A stretch of 14,360 bases of DNA from JANNRW01 sp031401815 (GCA_031401815.1 JANNRW010000460.1:1-14360); one strand, 5' to 3'. Positions 1-6,547 are shown, numbered from the stretch's first letter. Numbers and translations are program-made. The notes: generated by a model from the sequence alone, not told the origin.

Positions 1-97
1 CCCCACCCGTCAAGGGAGGGGGAAAAGACTTTTTGCGAGTGCCTCAATTTTCACGTACTTTTTTCATAAGGAGGGAAGCCTCCAAAGGGTTTTATAA

Positions 98-475
98 ATG
101 ATTCGCGGTATTATCCTGATGAATCTCGCTCTTCTGTTTTACACCTGGGCTGTCTTCAGCGGCAGAAGAGAGGGACTGCATAAAAAGCAGCTTCTTGTCT
201 TTGGCATCGGCTTGTTGTGCGACTACCTCGGAACAATGGAGATGAATCAATTCGCCAAACTGCACGGCAAGGCACCGGATTGGCATCACCTGGCAGGGGT
301 TGCATCACTGGCAGGCATGGCTTTTCATTTTCTTCTGGCACTGACAGCTTCTTTCATGAAACAGGCGGAAGCAGTTAACACTCTTTTCCATCGTGTCAGC
401 CTGACCATCTACAGCTGCTGGCTGATCGCCTTCATCACCGGAGCAGTCGCCGGCATGCTCCGCCTGCACCGCTGA
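98..475 (+). CDS. Small four-helix membrane protein, possibly HsmA-like (TIGR03987-type)
   Basis: This 125-residue protein has four predicted membrane helices (about residues 4-20, 31-46, 64-85 and 99-121) and no signal peptide. Histidines are enriched near the helix ends (28, 56, 63, 64, 77, 98), so a haem or metal role is possible but not shown. Size and topology recall a small conserved family that I remember as HsmA/TIGR03987; that match is from memory. The start has AAGGG eight bases upstream. A stronger AGGAGG at 69-74 is too far away and faces CCTCC at 79-83, so the two could form a hairpin in the leader. The gene stands alone and converges on the radical SAM gene at 551-2068. Coding status is fairly sure, function is not. 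Confidence 0.8.
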   Translation: MIRGIILMNLALLFYTWAVFSGRREGLHKKQLLVFGIGLLCDYLGTMEMNQFAKLHGKAPDWHHLAGVASLAGMAFHFLLALTASFMKQAEAVNTLFHRVSLTIYSCWLIAFITGAVAGMLRLHR

Positions 476-499
476 AAAGAAGGATTCCACCCACGAAAA

Positions 500-525
500 A
501 GCCCTGTCCGGACAGAGACAGGGCT
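500..525 (-). terminator. Intrinsic terminator of the radical SAM gene, perhaps bidirectional
   Basis: A perfect 9-bp stem (AGCCCTGTC / GACAGGGCT) encloses an 8-base loop. On the minus strand it is followed at once by five Ts (AAAAA at 496-500 on the plus strand), the classic rho-independent form. It lies 25 bases past the minus-strand stop at 551 and 24 bases past the plus-strand stop at 475. On the plus strand the T tract is poor, so termination there would be weaker. Confidence 0.8.
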
Positions 526-550
526 GAGTTATCTTCAATACGACAAGATA

Positions 551-2068
551 TCACGGTATCGGCGCAAAAGTTGGGTGGCGATCCAGCTCCTGCCCCTTGA
601 CGTGTCCCTTTACAGCCCTCATCAGAGCCTTGACCTCTTCCGGCATATCCTTGCTGTTTTTCATGGCATCCTTCATCTGTCCTGCCAGGTATGAGTGGTT
701 GATGAAAATATCCAGAACCGACAACATGAACTCCTGCTTCCAGGGGGTCAACTCATGCAAATTCTGAAATTTATGCATGTAAAATTTCTGCGCTGCCTTA
801 CCCAGCTCTTTCTCCAGCTCCTCGACAGTCATGTTCTTCGGCTTGATGACAGCCTCAACCAGGTTATATTTGCTGTAATCCTTGGTAAATACAAACTCCT
901 CCAGTTGCGGGTAGAGTTCAGCATATGGCCAGGGAGCAATGGCCAGGAAAAAAGCCATATCCGGGTTGTAATACTTGGCAAGCTCCACTGTCTGGGCAAT
1001 AGACTCAGGGGTATCATCCGGTAGCCCCAGAACCAGAGAGGTCTCGGAGACTATGTCGGCATTGTTGATAATATCGATGGCCTGCTTGGACTGAGCCACC
1101 ACAGTATCCTTCTTGAACAGATCCAGAGTCTCCTGTGAACCGGCCTCTACACCAACATATATATGCTCGACCCCAGCTTTCTTGTACTTCCACATGATAT
1201 CTGCATCACGGAGAATGTCGTCTACACGGGTCTCCATCAATAATTTGACCGGCACCTGACGTTCAATCATCAGATCCAGGATCTTTTCCCAGCGCTCGCG
1301 ATCATATGTAGGGAGTTCATCAGAAAGCATCGCCACTTCAACGCCATAGGTCTTGCCCAGCATCTCCAGTTCATTTACAACATTTTCGGCCGAACGTGCT
1401 CTCCATGTCTGAGCCCAGAAAAGCTGCTGCGAACAGAAAGAGCACTGGGACTTGCAGCCACGGGCAGTGGAGATAATTGCCAGGCGGGCGTTATTTTTGG
1501 CGCGATAGCTGTAAATAGGCCACTCCACCAGATCCCAGGCTGTAGGAAGGTTATCCAGATCATGTATATAGGGAGCCTTTGGTGTAACGACAACAGCAGA
1601 ATCCCGCCAAAAGGCCAGCCCTTTGACTGCTGCGGGATCGCCACCAGCATTAAGACAGGCAATAAGCTCAACCAGAGTCACTTCCCCTTCACCACGGACA
1701 ATATAATCAAGAGTGTCATGAGATTCCTTCAGGATTTCGTCATAACAGAAAGCAGCATGAACATTCCCCAGCACCGTCACAACGGATGGGTTGATCTGTT
1801 TTGCCAGATCACACAACTCAAGAGCCTTGATAATCGATGCGGTAAAGGAGGTGGTAGCAACCATATCCGGCTTGAACGCCTCGATCCGCTTCTTTATATC
1901 CGGCCATTTGTGCCATAACGACATTGCATCGTAATAATCAACTTCATAGCCCGCAGCACGAAGCGCACCGGCTATATAGACAAAGCCCACATTAAGCCAT
2001 GTCCCGGCCGATTCAACAACTCCGGAGTGGTAAGGGGGGGTAATCAGGGCAACACGTTTTATCGTCAT
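551..2068 (-). CDS. B12-binding-domain radical SAM protein (BchE-like class)
   Basis: This 505-residue protein has an N-terminal Rossmann-type cobalamin-binding domain (about residues 5-135, with GNVHAAF near 101-107) followed by a radical SAM barrel (about 195-410). The [4Fe-4S] ligands are the CX3CX2C cysteines 205, 209 and 212, in RGCKSQCSFC. The C-terminal 100 residues are helical and rich in charged residues, as in BchE-like enzymes. The family uses SAM and often methylcobalamin for methylations, cyclisations or rearrangements; the substrate cannot be read from the sequence. The frame is open 15 codons further upstream, but the ATG at 2068 has AAGGA seven bases before it and begins exactly at the conserved beta-strand, so I chose it. 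It is not closely similar to the two radical SAM genes at 9158-11871. It looks monocistronic, with a terminator at 500-525. Confidence 0.9.
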   Translation of the reverse strand: MTIKRVALITPPYHSGVVESAGTWLNVGFVYIAGALRAAGYEVDYYDAMSLWHKWPDIKKRIEAFKPDMVATTSFTASIIKALELCDLAKQINPSVVTVLGNVHAAFCYDEILKESHDTLDYIVRGEGEVTLVELIACLNAGGDPAAVKGLAFWRDSAVVVTPKAPYIHDLDNLPTAWDLVEWPIYSYRAKNNARLAIISTARGCKSQCSFCSQQLFWAQTWRARSAENVVNELEMLGKTYGVEVAMLSDELPTYDRERWEKILDLMIERQVPVKLLMETRVDDILRDADIMWKYKKAGVEHIYVGVEAGSQETLDLFKKDTVVAQSKQAIDIINNADIVSETSLVLGLPDDTPESIAQTVELAKYYNPDMAFFLAIAPWPYAELYPQLEEFVFTKDYSKYNLVEAVIKPKNMTVEELEKELGKAAQKFYMHKFQNLHELTPWKQEFMLSVLDIFINHSYLAGQMKDAMKNSKDMPEEVKALMRAVKGHVKGQELDRHPTFAPIP

Positions 2069-2159
2069 ACATATCCTTGGCCGATACAACAAACTCGGAA
2101 ATATTCTTACCAAATAGTACTAATTTTATCCTATTCAAATTATTTTGTCTGCAATTTTC

Positions 2160-2190
2160 TTACCCGGAAATAACTTCCGGCAACGGGTAA
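2160..2190. promoter_or_regulatory. Overlapping inverted repeats upstream of the radical SAM gene
   Basis: An outer pair, TTACCCG (2160-2166) and CGGGTAA (2184-2190), is a perfect 7-bp inverted repeat. It overlaps an inner perfect pair, CCGGAA (2164-2169) and TTCCGG (2175-2180). The two pairings exclude each other because they share 2164-2166. The site is 92-122 bases upstream of the minus-strand start at 2068. It could be an operator or a switchable leader hairpin; the role is inferred only from position and symmetry. Confidence 0.35.
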
Positions 2191-2200
2191 ACTCTGCCTT

Positions 2201-2383
2201 AGGGACTTGGAAATTGCTGATATACCAGTTTAGGCGCTCAGATTTAGGTCAGATTTGTCGCTACTGATTGAGCAAAACCGCAGGCGTAGCATGGCTACGC
2301 AGAGGATTTTGCGATTGAGGTGGCGGCAAAGATGGCCTGAAGATGAGATGCATAAACGGTATATTGGCAATTTCCGAGTCCCT
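2201..2383 (+). repeat. 183-bp full-length fold-back element with RNA-like pairing
   Basis: The whole element is one imperfect inverted repeat with arms of about 90 bases around a 3-base loop (2291-2293). The outer ends (AGGGACTTGGAAATTGC and, reversed, AGGGACTCGGAAATTGC) form a stem of about 32 bp, and the tip is GCGTAGC-ATG-GCTACGC. Pairing continues between. Nine arm differences are all T-G or G-T on the plus strand, hence G.U pairs in plus-strand RNA but A.C mismatches in minus-strand RNA. Tandem G.A mismatches occur at CAGATTT/AAGATG-type sites and in a symmetric GATTGA/GATTGA internal loop. It starts 132 bases upstream of the radical SAM start and ends four bases past the stop of the gene at 2387. 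No ORF inside is credible. It could be a MITE or a dispersed structured-RNA repeat. Confidence 0.75.
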
Positions 2384-2386
2384 TTA

Positions 2387-2737
2387 TCAATGAAACACCT
2401 TTTTCCAAATCCAGAGATAGCCAAGGGCGTAGGCAGTGAAAAGCACCAGATGCTTGATGACAAGCGCTCGACGCCGTGCATGTTCTGCATCCTCACCATA
2501 CCAGTTATCCACATAGGTAAATGTACGTCCTGCGCCTGTGGCCATGATGAGAACTGCGGCAGCAATACTGCTCCAGAAAAGACGTCGTTCAAGAAGATTC
2601 AGCACCGTAGATGTCGAAGATTCTCCCAGATGTGCATCATGCAGCCATGCTATGACAACAATTGCTGCCAGCCAGATCCCTGCGGCAAAATCGTGGACAA
2701 AGCCGTTCAGTACAATAAGACTCTTTTTTATACTCAT
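2387..2737 (-). CDS. Small membrane protein with intramembrane histidines
   Basis: This 116-residue protein has three predicted membrane helices (about 15-33, 53-70 and 93-112). Histidines lie in or beside helices (15, 33, 96), and the motif TGAGRTF follows helix 2. Layout and His placement vaguely recall CopD- or DUF2269-like membrane proteins that bind haem or copper; this is a weak resemblance, not an identification. The ATG at 2737 has GGAG seven bases upstream. The stop is TGA followed directly by TAA, and the fold-back repeat begins within four bases, so the repeat could act as a 3' structure but does not truncate the protein. Overlapping plus-strand frames across this region look like shadows. 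Confidence 0.7.
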   Translation of the reverse strand: MSIKKSLIVLNGFVHDFAAGIWLAAIVVIAWLHDAHLGESSTSTVLNLLERRLFWSSIAAAVLIMATGAGRTFTYVDNWYGEDAEHARRRALVIKHLVLFTAYALGYLWIWKKVFH

Positions 2738-2977
2738 GCCAGGCTCCAGTTGCAGAATATTTTAGAAATTAACCTGAAACCAGTCTATTATGACCTTGCA
2801 TACAAATGCAAATGGAATAAAGATCCATCACAGTTCTACAGCAATGCCGATCAATACCGGTCGATTTCTGCCTGAAATTGCGGCAAGCAGTGCCTGAATA
2901 AATAGCATCCCTGATTGCATGGCATGCTTCAACCCTTCTGAAGCCGCATTGGCAGCGGATCAGCCAGTCAGTGTCGC
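2738..2977. other. Gene-free stretch between divergent genes, with possible activator sites
   Basis: Between the minus-strand gene at 2387-2737 and the promoter at 2978 I see no credible gene. There are two short palindromes: TTGCAT-N4-ATGCAA at 2796-2811 and GCATG-G-CATGC at 2917-2927. They lie roughly 195 and 80 bases upstream of the expected start site of the sigma-54 promoter, distances typical of enhancer-binding activators. Their role is inference. A 30-codon minus-strand frame at 2828-2920 is hydrophobic but lacks a well-placed ribosome site. Confidence 0.3.
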
Positions 2978-2993
2978 TGGTGCTGAAATTGCA
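2978..2993 (+). promoter_or_regulatory. Sigma-54 (-24/-12) promoter for the LuxE-like gene
   Basis: TGGTGCT-N4-TTGCA matches the RpoN consensus TGGCACG-N4-TTGCW. The invariant GG and GC are present with exactly ten bases between them (GG at 2979-2980, GC at 2991-2992), and the two changes TGGTG keep pyrimidine/purine class. Transcription would start near 3004, giving a leader of about 77 bases before the ATG at 3081. No better sigma-70 promoter is evident there. Confidence 0.6.
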
Positions 2994-3080
2994 TCGGATT
3001 AAACGGTTATTGTTAAGTTAAGCCGTAAAAGTTCAAATGTATACGCTCTCGTTTTAAATACCACTCAAGCAGGAGTTAAT

Positions 3081-4562
3081 ATGTCTTCAAACCAGAGCAT
3101 TACCCACCAACTTACTGAAGAGGTTCTCAGCTTAATTGAAGCAGGCGTTGATGTCGAGCTTTCGGATGCACGCTTTAATGACTACTGCATGCAACTTTTT
3201 GCCCTGCAGTACGAAACCAACCAGATTTTCCGCGAATTCTGCGATATCAAGAAAGTACGGCCTGGTGACATAAACCGCTGGCAGGATGTCCCTATGGTTT
3301 ATAATGATGTCTTCAAGACTCACCTGGTGGCATCTTTCCCGCTTGAGCAGTCGGTCATGGCCTGCCTTACAGGTGGCACCACAAGTCTCACGCAACGGGG
3401 ACGTATCTTCCGCGACGAAGACGGCAAAAAACTGGTTTTTGGCGCCAACAAGAAAATGACCGCATCCTATCTTTTCCCCGATTTTGAAGAGGGGAAGCGC
3501 TGCCGCATCCTGATCCTTGCACCGAGCCCGCAACTGGCTCCCTCCATGGGGATGGCAATCGGCATGGAGCAGACCCGGACGCATTTCGGCACCGAAGACA
3601 GCATCTTTCTCCTCGGCAAAAGCGGCATAGATGTAAAAAAACTGCTCAAGGCACTGCGTGAATCAGAGTCCAGTGGTGTACCGGTAGCACTGATCGGCGC
3701 CACCGCTGCCTATGTCTATTTCTTCCAGTCCTGCCGCCGCAAGAAGTTGAAATTCAAGCTACCCCCTGGCAGCCGTATCTGCGACGGAGGCGGCTATCGA
3801 GGCCGTTTTGGCGTTGTTACCCGTGATGATTACTATGCCATGGTCAAGGAAATACTGGATATCCCCGAGAATCATTGCGTCAACGTACTCGGCGAGGCGG
3901 AAACAGCTACCAACCTGTTTGACGATCCTTTGCGCCGCCACATCAAGGGTTTACCACCACGGGAGCGCACTCGTCCGGTGCCGCCATGGTCCAGGGTGCT
4001 TGCCATGAATATCGATGACCTGAGCCCTCTGCCTGATGGCGAAGTCGGGCTGCTGGCTCACTGGGATCTTGCCAATGTGCCAACCGTTCTGGCGGTCATC
4101 ACCGACAACCTCGGTTACACCAGCAACAATGGCACCTGCTGTGAGATAGTCGGCCGCGCCAAGATCGAAAATGGCAAGGTTTCACCGTTGCCGGATGAAG
4201 ACCGCACTATCGGGGCAATGGGAGATTCCACCATTTTCCGGATGCTTGAGGCATATTCGAATTTTTCCATCGACCTCAAAATGCGCTTTGCCAAGGATCC
4301 CAAAACGCAAGATCCGAGCATAAGGGAGGAGATTGAGGCACGTCCAGGGTCAGTGGCTTCCTGTCCGCAGGTAGTCGACGAGATTCTTGTCTCCCAGGCC
4401 AGCAAGGAGGCAGAAGAAGAGCGGGATCGGTCATTGAACGCTTTCAGGGATCAGACTGACCGTCCGTTGGAGTGGTATGTGAAAGAGGCAGAGAAGCAGA
4501 AGCTGGTTGACCACCCCGCCGGATTGCAGTCGGAGAAGCCGTCAAATCCGACAAAGGGCTGA
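3081..4562 (+). CDS. LuxE/PaaK-like acyl-adenylating enzyme (ANL superfamily)
   Basis: This 493-residue soluble protein resembles LuxE acyl-protein synthetases and phenylacetate-CoA ligase-like enzymes, which adenylate a carboxylate and pass the acyl group to a thiol. Visible motifs are the phosphate-binding TGGTTS (97-102, preceded by Cys95), GGGYRG (236-241), GEAET (271-275, at the place of the usual YGxTE), ITDNLGY (340-346, with the ribose-binding Asp) and EIVGRA (355-360). It is longer than LuxE (about 370). A helical, charged tail of about 90 residues takes the place of a normal C-terminal ANL lid. The ATG has GCAGGAG five to six bases upstream. No luxC or luxD homologue is near, so this is not a bioluminescence operon. 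The candidate sigma-54 promoter at 2978 suggests activator-dependent expression. The acyl substrate and acceptor are unknown. Confidence 0.85.
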   Translation: MSSNQSITHQLTEEVLSLIEAGVDVELSDARFNDYCMQLFALQYETNQIFREFCDIKKVRPGDINRWQDVPMVYNDVFKTHLVASFPLEQSVMACLTGGTTSLTQRGRIFRDEDGKKLVFGANKKMTASYLFPDFEEGKRCRILILAPSPQLAPSMGMAIGMEQTRTHFGTEDSIFLLGKSGIDVKKLLKALRESESSGVPVALIGATAAYVYFFQSCRRKKLKFKLPPGSRICDGGGYRGRFGVVTRDDYYAMVKEILDIPENHCVNVLGEAETATNLFDDPLRRHIKGLPPRERTRPVPPWSRVLAMNIDDLSPLPDGEVGLLAHWDLANVPTVLAVITDNLGYTSNNGTCCEIVGRAKIENGKVSPLPDEDRTIGAMGDSTIFRMLEAYSNFSIDLKMRFAKDPKTQDPSIREEIEARPGSVASCPQVVDEILVSQASKEAEEERDRSLNAFRDQTDRPLEWYVKEAEKQKLVDHPAGLQSEKPSNPTKG

Positions 4563-4750
4563 TGCTGATAATTGTAGAGATGCAAGATTGTTCGTTTCAG
4601 AGTAACTTTGAAAGCTGATAATTCCGTTTTTGAGTTAAGATTACACCAAACCGGCATGAAGGAGGTAAAGCAGTCGTATATTATTTGTACATTATGGACA
4701 GCCGACGACTTCAAATAAGGTGCCGCTTGATTGCGAATAACTATCTTTAA

Positions 4751-5575
4751 TCAGTGCTCAATCCTGAAACCCGAGTGGAATGTCTCTATTGAAAATGGAA
4801 TCCCCCAGTAGCTTACAATCATTGCAAACAGTGCAATAAGCGCATACAAGGCCAGCTTGCGGCCACGCCAGCCAAAGGTTACCCTTAAATGAAGGTAGAT
4901 GCCATAGGTAAGCCATGAAACCAGCGACCAGACTTCAACTGGATCCCAGTTCCAGTAGTTTCCCTTGACCTGATTTGACCAGAAGCAGCCGGAAACCATC
5001 ATAAGGCCATACATGATAAAGCCCCCTGCAACAAAGCGATAACTCATATTATCTATATCTGCAAGAGTTGGAAGCCTGTCGTAAATTGCACCTGTCTTTT
5101 TCTCTTTCAACAGATAAACAAGCCCCAGACCGGCTGCAATCAGCACAGAAGCAAAACCTGCCGAAGCGCCGACGATATGCACCCAGATCCAGCCACTCTG
5201 CAATGCCGGAGCAATGGTTGCGGCAACCTCCTTCATCAACGTCCCTCCCCACCCCATCAGGACAAACACAATCGGAATGACGAGCGCTCCAATCGGGCGA
5301 ACCTTGTCAGTAGAGAACTGAAGCGCCAGGAAAACAAGTACTGCCATGAAAGCGCCAAGTGATATTGATTCTGAAATGGAAATAAACGGAGTAATATCGG
5401 TTGCTGACCAGCGAAGGGCAATTGTCGTAATATGCAGCACAAAGCCTGTTACAGCGCTGAACTGACCCAGGGTAAAGAGTTTATCCTGCCTGGCTATTAC
5501 ACCGAAAATATAGGCAAATGTGCTGATCCCGTAAAATCCTACCGCAGACCAAAAGCAGACAAGTTCTGTTTGCAT
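4751..5575 (-). CDS. ccsA: Cytochrome c biogenesis protein, CcsA/CcsB (ResC) type
   Basis: This 274-residue polytopic membrane protein has about eight helices. It carries the tryptophan-rich haem-handling motif of the CcsA/CcmC family at 205-216 (GNYWNWDPVEVW), facing the periplasm. Probable haem-ligand histidines are 48 (VLHITT), 133 (WVHIVG) and 229 (YLHLR). In System II, CcsA with ResB/CcsB exports haem and joins it to CXXCH cysteines of apocytochromes. The length is normal for a short CcsA. The ATG at 5575 has GGGAGAG five bases upstream. The usual partner is present at 12519-13682 on the same strand but 7 kb away, and no CXXCH cytochrome is among the called genes. The leader contains one copy of the 70-bp repeat (5601-5670). 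Confidence 0.95.
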   Translation of the reverse strand: MQTELVCFWSAVGFYGISTFAYIFGVIARQDKLFTLGQFSAVTGFVLHITTIALRWSATDITPFISISESISLGAFMAVLVFLALQFSTDKVRPIGALVIPIVFVLMGWGGTLMKEVAATIAPALQSGWIWVHIVGASAGFASVLIAAGLGLVYLLKEKKTGAIYDRLPTLADIDNMSYRFVAGGFIMYGLMMVSGCFWSNQVKGNYWNWDPVEVWSLVSWLTYGIYLHLRVTFGWRGRKLALYALIALFAMIVSYWGIPFSIETFHSGFRIEH

Positions 5576-5600
5576 ATATCTCTCCCTGAAAAATTTTTAT

Positions 5601-5670
5601 TATTATGTCGGTTGAAACGATTGAAAGCTTGCTGCGATTTTTTCATATCTTCACTGCTTTTTAAAGAGAA
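5601..5670 (-). repeat. 70-bp direct repeat, copy A (ccsA leader)
   Basis: This sequence recurs at 8242-8311 in the same orientation with 66 of 70 bases identical; the differences are at 5611, 5615, 5627 and 5653. It ends 25 bases upstream of the ccsA start, so it lies in or next to the ccsA leader. The plus-strand frame MSVETIESLLRFFHIFTAF is open in both copies, but all four differences change its amino acids and it lacks a ribosome site, so it is probably not translated. Shared leader, attachment-type boundary or small mobile repeat are all possible. Confidence 0.75.
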
Positions 5671-5708
5671 GCGGTTTGCAGTCTGACTTTAAAACCTGTC
5701 TCATTCAT
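5661..5708 (-). CDS. Possible 15-codon leader peptide upstream of ccsA
   Basis: The minus-strand frame encodes MNETGFKVRLQTASL and has a strong GAGGGGG ribosome site seven bases before its ATG, better than those of many real genes here. It lies between vapC and ccsA, ending inside repeat copy A about 85 bases before the ccsA start. There is no run of regulatory codons, so an attenuation role cannot be claimed. It may be a chance match or a remnant; a second frame beginning MKKSQQ in the repeat continues into the ccsA start region. Confidence 0.25.
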   Translation of the reverse strand: MNETGFKVRLQTASL

Positions 5709-5745
5709 TGTTTTACCCCCTCATAAAGACAGGTATTCAATAGAT

Positions 5746-6135
5746 TCACTCCCACATCGTTCTTACTGGATAACGACTGATATGAGAATCAGGGGTCATA
5801 ATCACCATACTGCCGGCAATTGCCTGACAGATAAGCATCCTATCGAATGGATCGTTGTGGTAATCGGGCAGACGCGCAAGCTGGAATACGGCAGATTCAT
5901 CAAGTGGTAGAGATTCGATTTGATGTTTTGTACGCCATGTATCAACAAACTCCTGAGGAGACTGCGGTAGAGGAAGCTTGCCAATGGAGTGCTTGATGAT
6001 AATTTCCCAGACAGAAACAACACTGAGGCTGACACTGTTTGAAGGATCTGAAACAGCCCGGCGAACCTTGTCAGAAAGCTTCTCGCTCCCCTCGATTATC
6101 CAGAGGAAAACACAGGTATCGAGCAGAATGTTCAA
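5746..6135 (-). CDS. vapC: PIN-domain toxin, VapC type
   Basis: This 129-residue PIN-domain protein is of typical VapC size. The acidic metal-binding residues expected of this RNase family are visible: Asp6 (LLDTC), Glu44 (SVWEI), Asp95/Asp98 (NDPFDR) and Asp116 (TPDS). VapC toxins are Mg-dependent ribonucleases, often cutting initiator tRNA or rRNA; this target is unknown. The start is a TTG, not ATG: it overlaps the antitoxin stop in TTGA, a 4-base overlap that indicates translational coupling and limits toxin synthesis. No frame break or active-site loss is seen, so it appears intact. It is the second gene of the pair with 6132-6377. Confidence 0.92.
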   Translation of the reverse strand: MNILLDTCVFLWIIEGSEKLSDKVRRAVSDPSNSVSLSVVSVWEIIIKHSIGKLPLPQSPQEFVDTWRTKHQIESLPLDESAVFQLARLPDYHNDPFDRMLICQAIAGSMVIMTPDSHISRYPVRTMWE

Positions 6136-6377
6136 AATGTTTTCCCGGAAAAAAGTGCCACTACGGTCTCTGGCAATTCGTCGAAAAACGAATCAGGCAC
6201 CAAAAAAGCACCCTTGCCAAGACCTATCGGGCGCGGTTCATGATATTTCGTTTTGATCGGTCGAATTTCTGCAATCGGGCGATTACGCTTGCAGAGGATA
6301 ATGCTTTCGCCCTTTCCGACCTCGTCCAGATAATGGGAGAAGTGCGCTTTGGCTTCATGTACGTTGATAGTGATCAT
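6132..6377 (-). CDS. Antitoxin, Phd/YefM family
   Basis: This 81-residue protein has the Phd/YefM pattern. An N-terminal DNA-binding fold (VHEAKAHFSHYLDEV at residues 6-20, then ILCKRNRPIAEI near 27-38) leads to a variable C-terminal region that would wrap and inhibit the toxin. Such antitoxins repress their own promoter together with the toxin. It is the first gene of the pair and overlaps the PIN toxin by four bases. The ATG at 6377 has only a weak ribosome site, and the proposed promoter would give an almost leaderless mRNA. A small palindrome at 6397-6411 between the -35 and -10 elements could be its operator. Confidence 0.9.
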   Translation of the reverse strand: MITINVHEAKAHFSHYLDEVGKGESIILCKRNRPIAEIRPIKTKYHEPRPIGLGKGAFLVPDSFFDELPETVVALFSGKTF

Positions 6378-6385
6378 AATGGAAA

Positions 6386-6414
6386 ACAGTAAACCAACTT
6401 GTTAGTCAAGTCAA
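6386..6414 (-). promoter_or_regulatory. Promoter and candidate operator of the toxin-antitoxin pair
   Basis: On the minus strand, TTGACT (6409-6414) and TACTGT (6386-6391) are 17 bases apart, a fair sigma-70-type match. Between them lies the inverted repeat ACTTG-N5-CAAGT (6397-6411), placed where a bound antitoxin would block RNA polymerase. Transcription would start only a few bases before the ATG at 6377. Autoregulation is inferred from the family. Confidence 0.45.
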
Positions 6415-6481
6415 GAGTGTACTATTTCGCATACCGACAAAACAGTTGCGTATATACTTAACCAATGGCATTATACTACTA

Positions 6482-6502
6482 GTTTAACGCAAGCGGTTAA
6501 AC
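6482..6502. promoter_or_regulatory. Inverted repeat upstream of the ATPase gene, candidate operator
   Basis: GTTTAAC (6482-6488) and GTTAAAC (6496-6502) form a perfect 7-bp inverted repeat with a 7-base spacer. Including CGC-AA-GCG, the symmetry extends inward with one extra base. An AT-rich stretch (CTATAAAATATATA) follows, then the ATPase start 45 bases further on. The arrangement suits a repressor site, but no regulator is identified. Confidence 0.35.
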
Positions 6503-6547
6503 CTATAAAATATATACAGCAGCAGTTCTACGAAGAGAGGAACCTCC

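Noticed and set aside
1..22. GC-rich hairpin (CCCCACCC / GGGAGGGG) at the window start
   Set aside because: The stem has an A-A mismatch and no T tract directly after it, and no upstream gene end is visible, so a terminator cannot be claimed.
2255..2875. 206-codon plus-strand open frame
   Set aside because: It runs through the fold-back repeat and antisense to the membrane-protein gene at 2387-2737, has no ribosome site and a shadow-like composition.
2828..2920. 30-codon hydrophobic minus-strand frame (MQSGMLFIQALL...)
   Set aside because: The ribosome-site-like GAAGGG is about 12 bases away, the frame is very short and nothing else supports it.
3081..4562. Bioluminescence (lux) gene
   Set aside because: Only the LuxE-like fold is present; there is no luciferase, reductase or transferase gene nearby.
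5605..5664. 19-codon plus-strand frame MSVETIESLLRFFHIFTAF, also open in copy B
   Set aside because: All four differences between the copies change amino acids and neither copy has a ribosome site, so protein-level selection is unlikely.
5694..5734. ACCTGTC...GACAGGT inverted repeat followed by TTTT on the minus strand, as a vapC terminator
   Set aside because: The 27-base loop is long for a 7-bp stem and the T tract is short; too weak to call.
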